A DNA stretch of 59,993 bases from Planctomycetia bacterium (GTDB taxonomy: Bacteria > Planctomycetota > Planctomycetia > Pirellulales > JACPPG01). This document shows, piece after piece, positions 29,298 to 39,740 of the stretch; position 1 is the stretch's first letter; each line of letters begins with the position of its first letter. The translations under genes were made by a program, and so were the position numbers. The notes beneath the pieces were generated by a model. The model searched no databases and had not been told where the DNA came from. It was given only the letters and a program-made list of their open reading frames with translations. The stretch covers positions 1-59,993 of the forward strand of contig JACPPG010000007.1 in the NCBI GenBank assembly GCA_016191115.1, given 5' to 3'.

Positions 29298-30458
29298 ATG
29301 CCGCGCTATGAGGCGATTGAGCGGCCCATTGCCCGAGCGGCTCGGAACTCCATGATTTCGCACCGACTGGTTCAAAGTGATCCATTTGGAAGTGTGGCGC
29401 TGCGGTACCAGCCGCGTCGCCGCGCCGAGTGGGGTACGCCGGCGCGTTGTCGCCGCTACCTGGGAGTCGGCGCGCCGCCACCGGCCGTTGAGGCACAGGC
29501 CGCCGGCTGCCGGCGCGATCGACGGACGGCGCTTGTCGAAGCGGCTCTGTTCCTGGCCGGCGCGCCGTTGAGCGGGCGCCGCTTGTGCCAGCTCGCCGGG
29601 TTGGCTGACGCCACCGAGGCCCGCACGCTCGTGCGGCGGTTGAACGACTCCTACAGCCGCCAGCAGTGCGCCTTTCACGTCGCCGAAGTAGCGGGCGGGT
29701 ACCAATTGCTGACGCACCCCCGGTTCAGTGGCTGGCTGCGCCGCCTCCACCCGACGGGGGCCGGCATCCGTCTTTCGGCTCCGGCCATGGAAACACTGGC
29801 CGTGGTGGCCTATCGTCAACCCGCGTTGCGGGCCGAGGTGGAGTCGATTCGAGGTGTACAATGCGGCGAGATGTTGCGACAGTTGATGGATCGCGACCTG
29901 GTCCGCATCGTCGGCCGGTCGCATGAGCTGGGGCGGCCGTTCCTCTACGGCACGACGCGAAGGTTTTTGCAAGTCTTCGGCCTCGCGAGCCTGGACGTCT
30001 TGCCGCGAGCGAATGCGTTGCGGCGCGGCGCACCAGGCGAGCAGCCGCCACAACTTGAAGTCATCTCCGGCGACAGCCGGAGTTTGGAGTTACTCGAACC
30101 ACCCCGGTTTCCGAAAGAGGAGTCCCACGTGACGATTTCAGTCGACAACGAGCTGGAATTCGAGGAGCTGGCCTTGCCACTGATCGAGGCAGCGGCGCAG
30201 GACCCGCGCGCGCATGCCAAAAAGAAGGACGAGGACGACGAAGAAGAGGAGCAGGAAGACGAAGACGACGATGATGAGGACGAAGGCGTCGACGAGGAGG
30301 AGCTCGAAGACGATGAGGAATTCGATGAGGACGACGACGAATGGGAAGAGGTCGACGACGACGATGAAGACTGGGACGACGACGACGAGGAGGACGACGA
30401 CGACTGGGACGACGACGAGGACGAGGACGACGAGGACTGGGAAGAGGAAGGCGAGTAA
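29298..30458 (+). CDS. scpB: Segregation and condensation protein B with very acidic C-terminal tail
   Basis: ScpB is the winged-helix partner of the SMC-ScpA condensin. Residues about 74-240 match the family: TALVEAALFLAGAPLSGRRL, LVRRLNDSYS, AFHVAEVAGGYQLLTHP, ETLAVVAYRQPALRAEVESI, RGVQCGEMLRQLMDRDLVRI and GRPFLYGTTRRFLQVFGL. After a linker come about 80 residues almost entirely Asp/Glu, with tryptophans spaced roughly every 8-11 residues. The start is uncertain: ATG 29298 or ATG 29352 both precede a non-conserved leader of about 55-70 residues. No scpA is adjacent. Confidence 0.85.
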   Translation: MPRYEAIERPIARAARNSMISHRLVQSDPFGSVALRYQPRRRAEWGTPARCRRYLGVGAPPPAVEAQAAGCRRDRRTALVEAALFLAGAPLSGRRLCQLAGLADATEARTLVRRLNDSYSRQQCAFHVAEVAGGYQLLTHPRFSGWLRRLHPTGAGIRLSAPAMETLAVVAYRQPALRAEVESIRGVQCGEMLRQLMDRDLVRIVGRSHELGRPFLYGTTRRFLQVFGLASLDVLPRANALRRGAPGEQPPQLEVISGDSRSLELLEPPRFPKEESHVTISVDNELEFEELALPLIEAAAQDPRAHAKKKDEDDEEEEQEDEDDDDEDEGVDEEELEDDEEFDEDDDEWEEVDDDDEDWDDDDEEDDDDWDDDEDEDDEDWEEEGE

Positions 30459-30491
30459 CCGCGCCGCCGTGCCGCGCGAGGAATTCGGCGT

Positions 30492-31766
30492 TCAGTCCTT
30501 GAGCTGAAACAGCCGCTTGAAGGCCTCCAACAGCGCGGAAGGAATGCCGTGCTGCGCCTCGTCGCGCAACGACTCCAGCGGCGGGTGCAAAAGCTTGTTG
30601 ATGAGCCGATCGAAGGATTGATCGATCTCGGCCTGCTGCCGCTCGTCAAGTCCCGGGAGCTTGTTCCGCAGACGGCGCAGCTCGTCCTCCTTCGTCTGCT
30701 GCCAGGTGCTCTTCAGCCGCTTGATGATCGGCCCCGTCGCGCGATGATTCAGTTCCGCCATGAAGCGGGCCGTCTCCTGCTCGACGATCCGCAGCGCCGC
30801 CGGCCACTCCCGCTCGCGCTCCTGTCGATTCCGTTCGCATGCCTCGCGCAAATCGTCGATCGAGTACAGGTACACGCCCAGGCAATCTCCCACGGCCGGG
30901 TCAAAGTCCCGCGGCATCGCCAGATCGAGGATAAATAGCGGTCTCTGATAGCGGGCGGCCTCGATCCGCGCGAAGTCGCCACGCGTCACGATCGGCTCGC
31001 CGCTGGCCGTGGTGCTGATCACCACGTCCGCCTCGACCAGAAGCCCCCGTAGTCGCTCCCAAGGCGCCGCCGTGCCGCGCCATTGGCGGGCCAGGCTCTC
31101 AGCCCGCTCGAGGCTCCGGTTGACGACCGTCACGCTTTTGACGCCTTCGTTCTCGAGATACCGGAGCGATTCCTCGGCCATCTCGCCCGCGCCGATCACC
31201 AGCACGTGCTTGTCGTCGAAGCGCTGGAAGATCTGCTTGGCAAAGTCGGCGATGGCCACGCTGGGGATGCTGACCCGCTTTTCGTTGATGGTCGTCTCGG
31301 TCGCTACCCGCTTGGCGACCCGGAGCGCCGTCTGAAAGACCTGATTGGTCAAAGGGCCGTTGCTCTGTCGCTCGCACGCCAGCTCGTAAGCCTGCTTGAC
31401 CTGGGCCACGATGTGCGGCTCGCCGACGACCATGCTGTCGAGGCTGGCGGCGACGTGGAACAAATGCCGCACCACGTCTTCGCCCGTCCGCTCGAACAAG
31501 TCATCGAAAATCTCGGCCAGGTTGACGCCGTGAAAGTCGGCGATGAACTCGGCGACTTCCTGGTGGCTTGGCACGGCCGCGGCGGCTTCGGCAGCCGTGT
31601 AGATCTCGACCCGGTTGCAGGTCGACAGGACCACGGCCTCGGTGGCCGGAAATCGCTCCCGCAGGCCCGATAGCGCCTGGCGGGCCTGGTCGGCCGTGAA
31701 TGACAGTCGCCCGCGCACCTCGATCGGCGCCGTGTGATGACTGCAGCCGCACATCTGGTACTTCAT
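30492..31766 (-). CDS. hemA: Glutamyl-tRNA reductase
   Basis: This is the first step of C5-pathway tetrapyrrole synthesis: NADPH-dependent reduction of glutamyl-tRNA to glutamate-1-semialdehyde. The nucleophilic Cys50 is in VVLSTCNRVEIY. The Rossmann part has LVIGAGEMAEESLRYLEN, and the C-terminal dimerisation domain runs to the end. I chose ATG 31766, which gives MKYQMCGCSHHTAPIEVR as in the family. Its ATG overlaps the stop of the upstream HemX-like gene (ATGA), showing translational coupling. The frame continues 22 codons upstream but without family similarity. Confidence 0.95.
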   Translation of the reverse strand: MKYQMCGCSHHTAPIEVRGRLSFTADQARQALSGLRERFPATEAVVLSTCNRVEIYTAAEAAAAVPSHQEVAEFIADFHGVNLAEIFDDLFERTGEDVVRHLFHVAASLDSMVVGEPHIVAQVKQAYELACERQSNGPLTNQVFQTALRVAKRVATETTINEKRVSIPSVAIADFAKQIFQRFDDKHVLVIGAGEMAEESLRYLENEGVKSVTVVNRSLERAESLARQWRGTAAPWERLRGLLVEADVVISTTASGEPIVTRGDFARIEAARYQRPLFILDLAMPRDFDPAVGDCLGVYLYSIDDLREACERNRQEREREWPAALRIVEQETARFMAELNHRATGPIIKRLKSTWQQTKEDELRRLRNKLPGLDERQQAEIDQSFDRLINKLLHPPLESLRDEAQHGIPSALLEAFKRLFQLKD

Positions 31767-32704
31767 GCGGCGCCTCCAGTCCCGGCGGGCGCCTTTTGGG
31801 CGCCACCCACGGGCCGAGGGCTGGCAGCCCACACGGAGTCGCGATCAATTGCCTGGCTAACGGCGTGCGCCCTTGCGGGTGAGTGCTCGCTGGGCAGGAG
31901 CCATCGCAGACCGAGGGCCACGACCAGGAACACGAAGCTGGCCACCGTCAGGTAGGCCACTTTTCGCCCCTGCCGGGCCGGACGGTAGACGACGCCAAAC
32001 ACGGCCGCCACAGCCAGCCATGCCAACAGTAGACTCGAGCTCCAAATGACCGGGTCGCTCCACGGCAGCTCGTCCACCTTCAGCCGGTGGTTCACCAGGT
32101 TCAGCACCGTGCCCGAGACAAAGCCGGCCGCCAGCATCAGCGCCGACACCACGATCGCCCGCGCATTGACGTGCTGCAACCATTCCAGGCTCGGCAGCCG
32201 CAGTCGCTGCCACGGAGGCCGCTTGTGCTTGAGCCGATACGCCTCGAGCAAGTACATCAACCCGGCGACGAATCCGACCATCACCGCCACGGTGCCTAAC
32301 AGCACAAAGACGCCGTGAATGGCGCCCCACACTTGGGAAGCGCGGCGCTCGGGAAACGGCGTCTGGTCGGCGAAGAAGTCGGCCACAGCCACAAGCACGA
32401 GCACCAAGGGCAGCACAAAGAGCCCCACCGCGGTCCGCGGATGGTAGACCGTCAGATACAGATACGTGGCGGCCAGGACCCAGGCGGCCACTAGATACCA
32501 ATCGAACTGGCTCGACAGCGGCGTCGCGGTGGCCGTCGCGGCGCGATACGCCAGATAGAGGGTGTGGGCCACGAGCCCGGCCGCCGCGAACCCCAGCAAG
32601 AGCGCGCCGCGGACGCCGCTGCGAAATACCAGCCGCGAGGCCTCGAGCGCGAGAGCCACCGAGTAGCTGGCGGCGAAGCACAGGATGCTGATTCCGGCGA
32701 GCAT
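31763..32704 (-). CDS. HemX/CcsA-like cytochrome c assembly family membrane protein
   Basis: This 313-residue polytopic membrane protein (about eight predicted helices) of the CcsA/HemX family contains SQVWGAIHGVFVLLGTVAV with the family histidine. It overlaps the hemA start by four bases (ATGA). In other bacteria HemX sits with hemA and is thought to affect GluTR level, while CcsA handles heme for cytochrome c; the full CcsA tryptophan-rich WWD motif is not evident, so HemX is favoured. The C-terminal about 40 residues are hydrophilic. Confidence 0.85.
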   Translation of the reverse strand: MLAGISILCFAASYSVALALEASRLVFRSGVRGALLLGFAAAGLVAHTLYLAYRAATATATPLSSQFDWYLVAAWVLAATYLYLTVYHPRTAVGLFVLPLVLVLVAVADFFADQTPFPERRASQVWGAIHGVFVLLGTVAVMVGFVAGLMYLLEAYRLKHKRPPWQRLRLPSLEWLQHVNARAIVVSALMLAAGFVSGTVLNLVNHRLKVDELPWSDPVIWSSSLLLAWLAVAAVFGVVYRPARQGRKVAYLTVASFVFLVVALGLRWLLPSEHSPARAHAVSQAIDRDSVWAASPRPVGGAQKAPAGTGGAA

Positions 32705-32730
32705 GGGTCAAAAACGCGCAACGTAGCAAT

Positions 32731-32829
32731 GGAGGGTGCTCTGCGAGCACCGTGCCTTGAGGAAACGAGTTGCTGAGACGGGTTGTCGGCGCCTGACTAC
32801 CTTTGATCGGTGCTCACAGAGCGCCCTCC
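32731..32829. repeat. REP pair in inverted orientation (REPIN-like)
   Basis: Two 21-bp palindromes (GGAGGGTGCTCTGCGAGCACC at 32731-32751 and its inverse with two differences at 32809-32829) bracket about 57 bp. Each arm can fold alone (GGTGCTC-tgc-GAGCACC) and the two can pair with each other. They lie between the sigma-54 activator and HemX-like genes. Confidence 0.7.
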
Positions 32830-32852
32830 GCGGCAAGTCCGCCGCCGCTTTG

Positions 32853-33926
32853 TCACGACGGCGCGTCGGCGCTGTCGAGGCCGTACTCTTTCAGTTTCTT
32901 GTGCAGCGTGTTGCGGTTGATGCCCAGTCGCGCCGCCGCCTTGATCTGCACGTCGTCGCAACTGGCCAGCACTTGCACGATCAGCTCCCGCTCGATCTTG
33001 TTCACCACCTTCGTGTACAGGCTGTCCTCTTGCGGGCCGGCGGTCGACAGTGCCTGCTGCACCAGCTCGAAGGACAGCGTCTCCAAATCGACCTCGCGCA
33101 GGCGCGACGAACGGGGGCGCCGCTGCCCCAGCACGGTGTCGGGCAGCAAGTCGCACGTCAGCTCGTCCCCGGGCGCCATCACGACCGAACGCTCGATGTA
33201 GTTCTGCAGCTCGCGGACGTTGCCCGGCCAATGATAATCTTGCAGGGCCTCCAAGGCCTTCTTTTCGATGTGCACGACATAACTGTCGTTCTTTTCATTA
33301 TAGATGTTCAGGAAGTGGCCGATCAGCTCCGAGATGTCCTCGCGGCGCTCCCGCAGCGGCGGCAAATGGATCGGCACCACGTTCAGCCGGTAGTACAGGT
33401 CCTCGCGAAAGCGGTCCGCCTCGACCTCTTCCAGCAGGTCTCGATTGCTGGCGGCGATCACCCGCGTGTCGACGCGGATGGTCTGCGTATCCCCCACCCG
33501 CTCGAACTCCCGCTCTTGCAAGACGCGCAACAGCTTGACCTGCAATTTGGGCGTGGTGGAGTTGATCTCGTCCAAAAACAGCGTTCCGGTATGCGCCGCC
33601 TCGAACCGGCCGGTGCGGTTCTCGATGGCTCCGGTGAATGCGCCGCGCACGTGCCCGAAAAGCTCGCTTTCGAGCAAGCTTTCCGATAGCGCGCCGCAGT
33701 TGACGCGGACGAAGGGCCCGCTGCCGCGCGGGCTGAGCCGGTGCACGGCCTCGGCAATCAATTCCTTGCCGGTGCCCGTCTCGCCCAAGAGCAGCACCGA
33801 GGCGTTACTCTTGGCCACTTGACGCGTCAATTGATAGACGCGCTGCATGGCCGGACCGGATCCGATAATGCCGCGGATCGGCGGTCCGGACGCAGAGGGC
33901 TCGGCGGGTCGGAAGGAACGGCTCAT
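32853..33926 (-). CDS. Sigma-54 dependent transcriptional activator without sensory domain
   Basis: This is an AAA+ activator of sigma-54 RNA polymerase. Walker A GETGTGKE is at 48-55, the sigma-54 contact loop GAFTGA at 95-100, Walker B near [20 protein letters not shown], and the arginine finger region is [14 protein letters not shown] Fis-type helix-turn-helix ([20 protein letters not shown]) ends the 357 residues. No receiver or GAF domain precedes the AAA+ part, so activity may be set by a partner or by expression. It follows the HEAT-repeat gene by 39 nt and is probably in the argH transcript. Confidence 0.9.
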   Translation of the reverse strand: MSRSFRPAEPSASGPPIRGIIGSGPAMQRVYQLTRQVAKSNASVLLLGETGTGKELIAEAVHRLSPRGSGPFVRVNCGALSESLLESELFGHVRGAFTGAIENRTGRFEAAHTGTLFLDEINSTTPKLQVKLLRVLQEREFERVGDTQTIRVDTRVIAASNRDLLEEVEADRFREDLYYRLNVVPIHLPPLRERREDISELIGHFLNIYNEKNDSYVVHIEKKALEALQDYHWPGNVRELQNYIERSVVMAPGDELTCDLLPDTVLGQRRPRSSRLREVDLETLSFELVQQALSTAGPQEDSLYTKVVNKIERELIVQVLASCDDVQIKAAARLGINRNTLHKKLKEYGLDSADAPS

Positions 33927-33965
33927 CCTTGCGGGTGCAAAAGCGGCGGTTGCCGCCGCTTTTGG

Positions 33966-36346
33966 CTAGTTCGAGGCTTTTCGGGGAGGGAATTCCGGGC
34001 GTTCGAGCGCGAGCGCGTCCGCCGCGGCGCGGGCCTCGAGCGTGTCGAGGATACTGGCGAGTACTCGTTGCGTATCCACGTCCAGAGCTTCACTGGCGTT
34101 GTACAACTCGTACTGGCGTGCGATCTCGCTGCCGGTCAGCAGCGTGTCGTAGCGAGACACGCTCTCGGCGAAGGCCGCGGCGGCCGCCCGACGCAGCGCC
34201 AAGGGCGCCGCCAGCCGGCTGGCCAGATTTACCAGGGCTCTCTGGCTGCGCGGCGTGTCCAGCCGCGCTAGCGCCGCGATGGCCGGCATGGTCAACTCCG
34301 GCTCGTCGAGACTCTCAAGCACCGATTCGTCCAGCCCCCGCAGGTCATAGATCTGTTGCGGGTGCGCCGCCAGCTCGGCGATCCAGGCAAGCGCCTGCGC
34401 GCATTGTGCCCGCCGCTCGTCCCGGCTCGCGGGGCCGCTCCCCGTGGCCTGTTGCAGCAAGGAAAGGTCAAATTGCAGCGTCGCGGCGTCCATCGCCCGG
34501 AGCACGGCGGTGCACAGCGGGACACGGCGGGCCCGCCGCTGGGCCGCGTCCAGCTCGTCTCCCATGGCCATGATTGCCACGGGGATGCGGGCGGAGCGAT
34601 AGTCGGCCCGGAACCGCTGCAGCAGCTCTCCCGAAACCGGCCCCGCCGTGGCCATGTCGGCGAGGATGAACTCGTAGTCCCCCTGCGTTTTCGCCAGTCG
34701 GAGAGCCACACGCGCGTCGGTGGCGGTGTCCGCTTCGTAGCCTAGCGTAGTCAGCAGTCCGGCAACCCGGTCCGCCTCGGTCGCGTGCGAAGCGACCACC
34801 AGGGCCCGCGGGGCGCCGGACGAGCGGGCGAAGTATCCAAGCGCGTCCGCCACACAACTTGAGCCCGCGTAAGGCCGCTCGGCGCGCAGCTTCAAGATCG
34901 CTTCCACGGCGGCAAACCGCAGCCGACGATCGGGATGCGCCGCCGCACGCGCCAACTCGCTTGGCTGAGGGCTGTGCGAATCGAGCAAGCTCGCATCGCC
35001 CACGGCGCCGAGCAACCGCGCGGCGACGGTCGCGGCAGCGGGCCGGTTGGTATCGAGTGCGAAGCCGAGCAGATCCTCGAGTTCGGCTACGTCGAGCGCC
35101 GTCAGCGTGGCGCGGGCCTTGTCGAGGTGCGACGACCCGCCCGACGCAGCTTGCTCGTCACCTGCAAGGGCGATCGCCTGGGCCAAGGTCGCGAGGTAGA
35201 GCCGTCGGATCACCGGGCTGTCGGGCCGCAATCGCCGGGCATCGCCGGCCAGCTTCACGGCCGCCGCCATGTCCGCCGCGGCCGGCGTAACGTTTTCGTG
35301 AACCAGACGCTTTTGCCCCGCGTCCCAATGCCAGACCATCGCCGGCTCGCGAACGAGTACGAGCGGCGGTCGTGACTGCTCGATTCTTTGCAGGCCTGTT
35401 TGAATGCGTTCGTGCAGTCGGGCCGCGGCTTGAGTCGGCGTCGGCCGCGGCGCCAAGTACCTGGCGAGTGCCCGGCGTCCCGCCGCTTGCACCGCCGGAG
35501 GACTGTCCGGCGCGAGCGACGGCGCAAGCAGGTACTCGACCACCGACGGGTCGTTCGAGCGGCCCAGCACGTCAACCGCTTGCGTGACGAGCGCGGGATC
35601 GTCTTCGTCCAAGATGGCCACCAGTGGCTCGATCGCCACGGATCCAAGCGCCGCCAGCGCAGCGCAAATGTTGGCGTGCTCGCCGGCACGCGCCTTGTCG
35701 GCCAGCACCGGCACCAGCGCCGCCACGGCCGCACTTCCGGCCGGGCGGAGTTTCGCGACAACCCCCGCCCGCTCCTGGGGAGTCGTTGCCTTCTTCAACT
35801 CGTCGATCAGGCCGGCCACACGCGCGGGGTCGTGGGTTTTGCGTTGGGCCGCGTCCAACACGGCGGTGCAAAACTGCGCCGCTGCCGGATTCAGTTCCGG
35901 CACCCGCGCCAACCGCAAAAATACCGCCGAGCCGAACTCATCGGCCAGCGCCACGAGCGCATCGTCGTTCAGTTTCTGGTCGATCAATTGCTGCGCTAGG
36001 GGCGCTGCGGCCGCCGGATGGCCCAGGTTCACCAGCGCGCGGATCGAACGGACGAGCTCGGAAGGGGTCGAGGGCTTGCTCGCCAACAGGGCCTGCGCCA
36101 CGGGGTCGACAGGCCGAGCGGGGGCGGGCGGCGCGGGGTCTTGAGCAAACGCGGTCGAGGGGCCGCCAAACGCAGCGGCCGCACACAGTAGCAATCCGCG
36201 GAGACTCAACCAATATGTGCCACTGGCTTCGCCAGTGCCTGCCCACGCGACCCGGGGACGCAGTGGCACCCACGCCCCCTCACCCCGGCCCTCTCCCGCG
36301 AGGGGAGAGGGAGCTGCACTGGCGTCCGATCGTCGAAGTTCCGAGA

Positions 36347-36350
<4 letters not shown>
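33966..36350 (-). CDS. HEAT-repeat protein with response-regulator-like segment
   Basis: This protein of about 794 residues is built of alpha-helical HEAT-like repeats (for example [40 protein letters not shown]). About two thirds along is a segment resembling a receiver domain ([40 protein letters not shown]), probably with lost or altered phospho-acceptor chemistry. I chose ATG 36350 because it overlaps the argH stop as ATGA. About 47 residues then precede a clear signal-like segment ([21 protein letters not shown] begins near residue 50), and part of this leader is translated intergenic repeat. TTG 36209 would put the start just before the signal segment. Function unknown. Confidence 0.75.
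36217..36270. repeat. REP-like palindrome inside the 5' part of the HEAT gene
   Basis: GTGCCACTGG followed by CTTCGCCAGTGC at 36217-36238 is a hairpin, with a partial inverted partner GCAGTGGCACC at 36260-36270. The same family occurs at 55751-55806. Here it falls within the open frame of the HEAT-repeat gene. Confidence 0.6.
36277..36312. repeat. CCCTCTCCC...GGGAGAGGG hairpin repeat, copy 1
   Basis: CCTCACCCCGG, CCCTCTCCCG and GGGGAGAGGGAG together form a hairpin well known as a dispersed bacterial intergenic element. A second copy lies at 57887-57923. This one is translated within the HEAT-repeat frame (as [11 protein letters not shown]). Confidence 0.75.
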
Positions 36351-37756
<1,406 letters not shown>

Positions 37757-37921
37757 TGAGTGGAAGGATGGCCAAGACGCACGAAAACATTCACTGTAAA
37801 TAGCTTACGTCGATGTGTCAACGCGCGGTAGGCACGCATTTGCCGCTTCTGTAGGCAGTCGCCTCGCGCCCGCGGCACCGGCGAACTTCAAAATTCAAGC
37901 CGGGATCAGATTTGGCGCTTC

Positions 37922-37954
37922 TTGACATTGATACATAGAAAGACTATGTATAAT
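37922..37954 (+). promoter_or_regulatory. padR promoter overlapped by a perfect operator palindrome
   Basis: TTGACA at 37922-37927 lies 17 bp before TATGTA (37945-37950), or pairs loosely with TATAAT at 37949-37954. Between and over the -10 lies ATACATAG-aaaga-CTATGTAT (37931-37951), a perfect inverted repeat with 8-bp arms. It is of the ATAC/GTAT form usual for PadR operators, so autorepression is likely. Confidence 0.75.
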
Positions 37955-37984
37955 GCCTAAGCGAACAAGGTATGGAGCCCGACC

Positions 37985-38323
37985 ATGGATCACAAACTGC
38001 TCACCGGCACCGTCGAGATGCTCATGCTGGAGGTCATCTCGCATGGGCCGTCGTATGGCTACGAGATCGTGCAAACGGTTCTGTCGCGCTCCGGCGGCCG
38101 CTTCGAGCTGAAGGAAGGGAGCCTGTACCCGGCGCTGCACCGGCTGGAGCGGCAGAAGCTGCTCGAGGCGTACTGGGTCGAGTTCGACGGCCGCCGGCGG
38201 AAGTACTACCGGCTCACGGCCGCGGGCCGGGACCTACTACAAGCGAGGCGCGGCGACTGGCAAACGTTCGCGGCCGGTGTGAACGGCGTGCTGGGGCTCG
38301 AGCGCGGGATGCAGCCGGCTTAA
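37985..38323 (+). CDS. PadR family transcriptional regulator
   Basis: This 112-residue winged-helix repressor has the classic PadR core: LLTGTVEMLMLEVISHGPSY, GYEIVQTV, LKEGSLYPALHRLERQKLLE and RRRKYYRLTAAGRDLL. A promoter with a perfect palindrome lies 31-63 bp upstream. Planctomycete PadR genes commonly precede a membrane gene with a HAAS-type N-terminal domain; the following gene fits this but is frameshifted. The start MDHKLLTGTVEML is typical. Confidence 0.93.
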   Translation: MDHKLLTGTVEMLMLEVISHGPSYGYEIVQTVLSRSGGRFELKEGSLYPALHRLERQKLLEAYWVEFDGRRRKYYRLTAAGRDLLQARRGDWQTFAAGVNGVLGLERGMQPA

Positions 38324-38358
38324 TCGTCTGGAAACTGAGTCAGAAGACGACGAAGAGT

Positions 38359-38473
38359 TGGATCACGAAAGCACGAAAACACGAAAGAGGCGACGAGGAG
38401 ACGACGAGACTGTGACGTTTCTTCCTCAATCTCAATTCCTCGCCTTTTCGTGTTGTCGTGCTTTCGTGATCCA
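38359..38473. repeat. Inverted repeat pair between padR and its partner gene
   Basis: TGGATCACGAAAGCACGA plus AAACACGAAAG at 38359-38387 and its inverse at 38444-38473 (one mismatch and one gap) bracket about 56 bp. The pair could fold into a long stem in mRNA and may decouple or terminate the padR transcript. Confidence 0.75.
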
Positions 38474-38496
38474 TTTGATCGATTGGACTGAGGGCG

Positions 38497-38646
38497 ATGC
38501 CCAATCCTGAGAGAATTGTTTCCGAGCTGCCGGCGCCGCGCGATGACGAGCCGCGCGATCTGCGGCGGGATATTGCCGATGAGCTGACGGACCATCTGCG
38601 TTGTGCGGCGGGAGCAGTTGCGAGAGAACCAGGCGGCCACCACTGA
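38497..38646 (+). pseudogene. N-terminal frame of a HAAS-domain gene, broken by a frameshift
   Basis: ATG 38497 opens MPNPERIVSELPAPRDDE and DLRRDIADELTDHLRCA, then the frame drifts and stops at 38646. The natural continuation (REQLRENQAATTEQAALAAA, VERFGDPATVARRLWWDAMK) is in the frame of the next gene from 38603. Joining the two near the GCGGCGGG run at about 38605 restores a normal HAAS-like N-terminus. The break may be a true frameshift, programmed slippage or a sequence error. Confidence 0.65.
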
Positions 38647-39736
38647 ACAAGCAGCGCTTGCGGCGGCGGTCGAACGTTTTGGCGACCCGGCTACGGTCGC
38701 TCGACGGCTGTGGTGGGATGCCATGAAGGAGAAGATCATGACGCAGCGAATCCTGTCGATCCTGGTCGCAGCGGCGGTCGCGATGTCGGTGCTCTCGTGC
38801 GTGTTCATGTGGCAGATGCTCCGCAGCGGTCGCGAGGCGCAAGCTGCTCTCCTCGAATCGCAGCGCGAGGCGATGGCCGCCCTGATCGCAGAAATCCGGG
38901 CACCGCGCGAGGCCGTCGCCGCCGCGGTCGCCGACGAAGCGAACAACTGGCGGCCGCTCCGCGTCAAGCTTGTCGACGGCGCCGGTCAACCGGTCGCCGG
39001 CTCAGTCAACGGCAGCGGCAAGCCACTTAATTCCAACGAGGCGCTTTCACCGCTCGGCGCCGCCGCGAACGAAGGTGTGGCCGACTTGGGTCTCTTGCCG
39101 CCTGGCCAGTACGCGCTGACCGTTAACGTTCATTCGACGGGCGAGTCAACGTCTTTGCACGTTCTTTTGGGGCCCGGCCGGTCCGCCGAGCACACCGTCG
39201 AGTGTCCGACGGCGCTGCCAACACCTGTTGACATGCGCGTCGAAATCGAGCCGCCCGCGGATCTCAAAGCCGATCAACTCTACTACGTGCTGCTCCAGAA
39301 TGGTCAGCGATCAAGAGTCGTCGACGGGCGGATCTGGAACAAGTATGGCAGCGACCCGCGCGTCTTCTTGCTGGACAAATCCGGCAAAGTGCTGGGCGAA
39401 GTAGCGAGCGCGGATGTCGAGGAGCGACGTCCGAGCGCAACAGGCTTTGCTCAGCAGATCCCCGCTGATGTGCCCGTGCGGGAGCCGAGCAAGCTGGTTC
39501 CCGGTTCATACCAGTTCATACTGCAGGCATATGCGGCGGAAACGCCAGCGCCCGTCGAAGAGGGTCATGTGCCGAGACTGCAAATGCTGATCGGCGACTG
39601 GCTGCAGAAGCAACTCGAGGTAACGGCCGGCGGTTCCCCGGCCTGTCGCGTTGGTGCGTCTGAAGCGACGTTCTGGCAGGGGATCAGGGACCACCTCCAT
39701 CCGGAGATACCGCGGCCTGTGCTGCCTCAGCCGTAA
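38603..39736 (+). CDS. HAAS-like membrane protein with carboxypeptidase-regulatory-like domain (main part of a frameshifted gene)
   Basis: This open frame of 377 residues contains the remainder of a HAAS-like region (VERFGDPATVARRLWWDA), one transmembrane helix at about 48-70 (ILSILVAAAVAMSVLSCVFM), a heptad-like stretch (REAQAALLESQREAMAALIA), and a beta-sandwich region with LVDGAGQPVAGSVNG and GVADLGLLPPGQYALTVNV, typical of carboxypeptidase-regulatory-like domains. The C-terminal 200 residues are not recognised. It follows padR by 173-280 bp and is likely its partner. Its true N-terminus is in another frame at 38497. GTG 38603 is only where this frame opens; ATG 38722 (MKEKIMTQRILS) is a possible restart. 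Confidence 0.7.
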   Translation: MRREQLRENQAATTEQAALAAAVERFGDPATVARRLWWDAMKEKIMTQRILSILVAAAVAMSVLSCVFMWQMLRSGREAQAALLESQREAMAALIAEIRAPREAVAAAVADEANNWRPLRVKLVDGAGQPVAGSVNGSGKPLNSNEALSPLGAAANEGVADLGLLPPGQYALTVNVHSTGESTSLHVLLGPGRSAEHTVECPTALPTPVDMRVEIEPPADLKADQLYYVLLQNGQRSRVVDGRIWNKYGSDPRVFLLDKSGKVLGEVASADVEERRPSATGFAQQIPADVPVREPSKLVPGSYQFILQAYAAETPAPVEEGHVPRLQMLIGDWLQKQLEVTAGGSPACRVGASEATFWQGIRDHLHPEIPRPVLPQP

Positions 39737-39740
39737 CGCT

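Noticed and set aside
30215..30458. Simple-sequence repeat or CRISPR-like array in the GAC/GAG-rich stretch
   Set aside because: It is in frame with scpB and encodes an acidic tail; there are no spacers or fixed repeat units.
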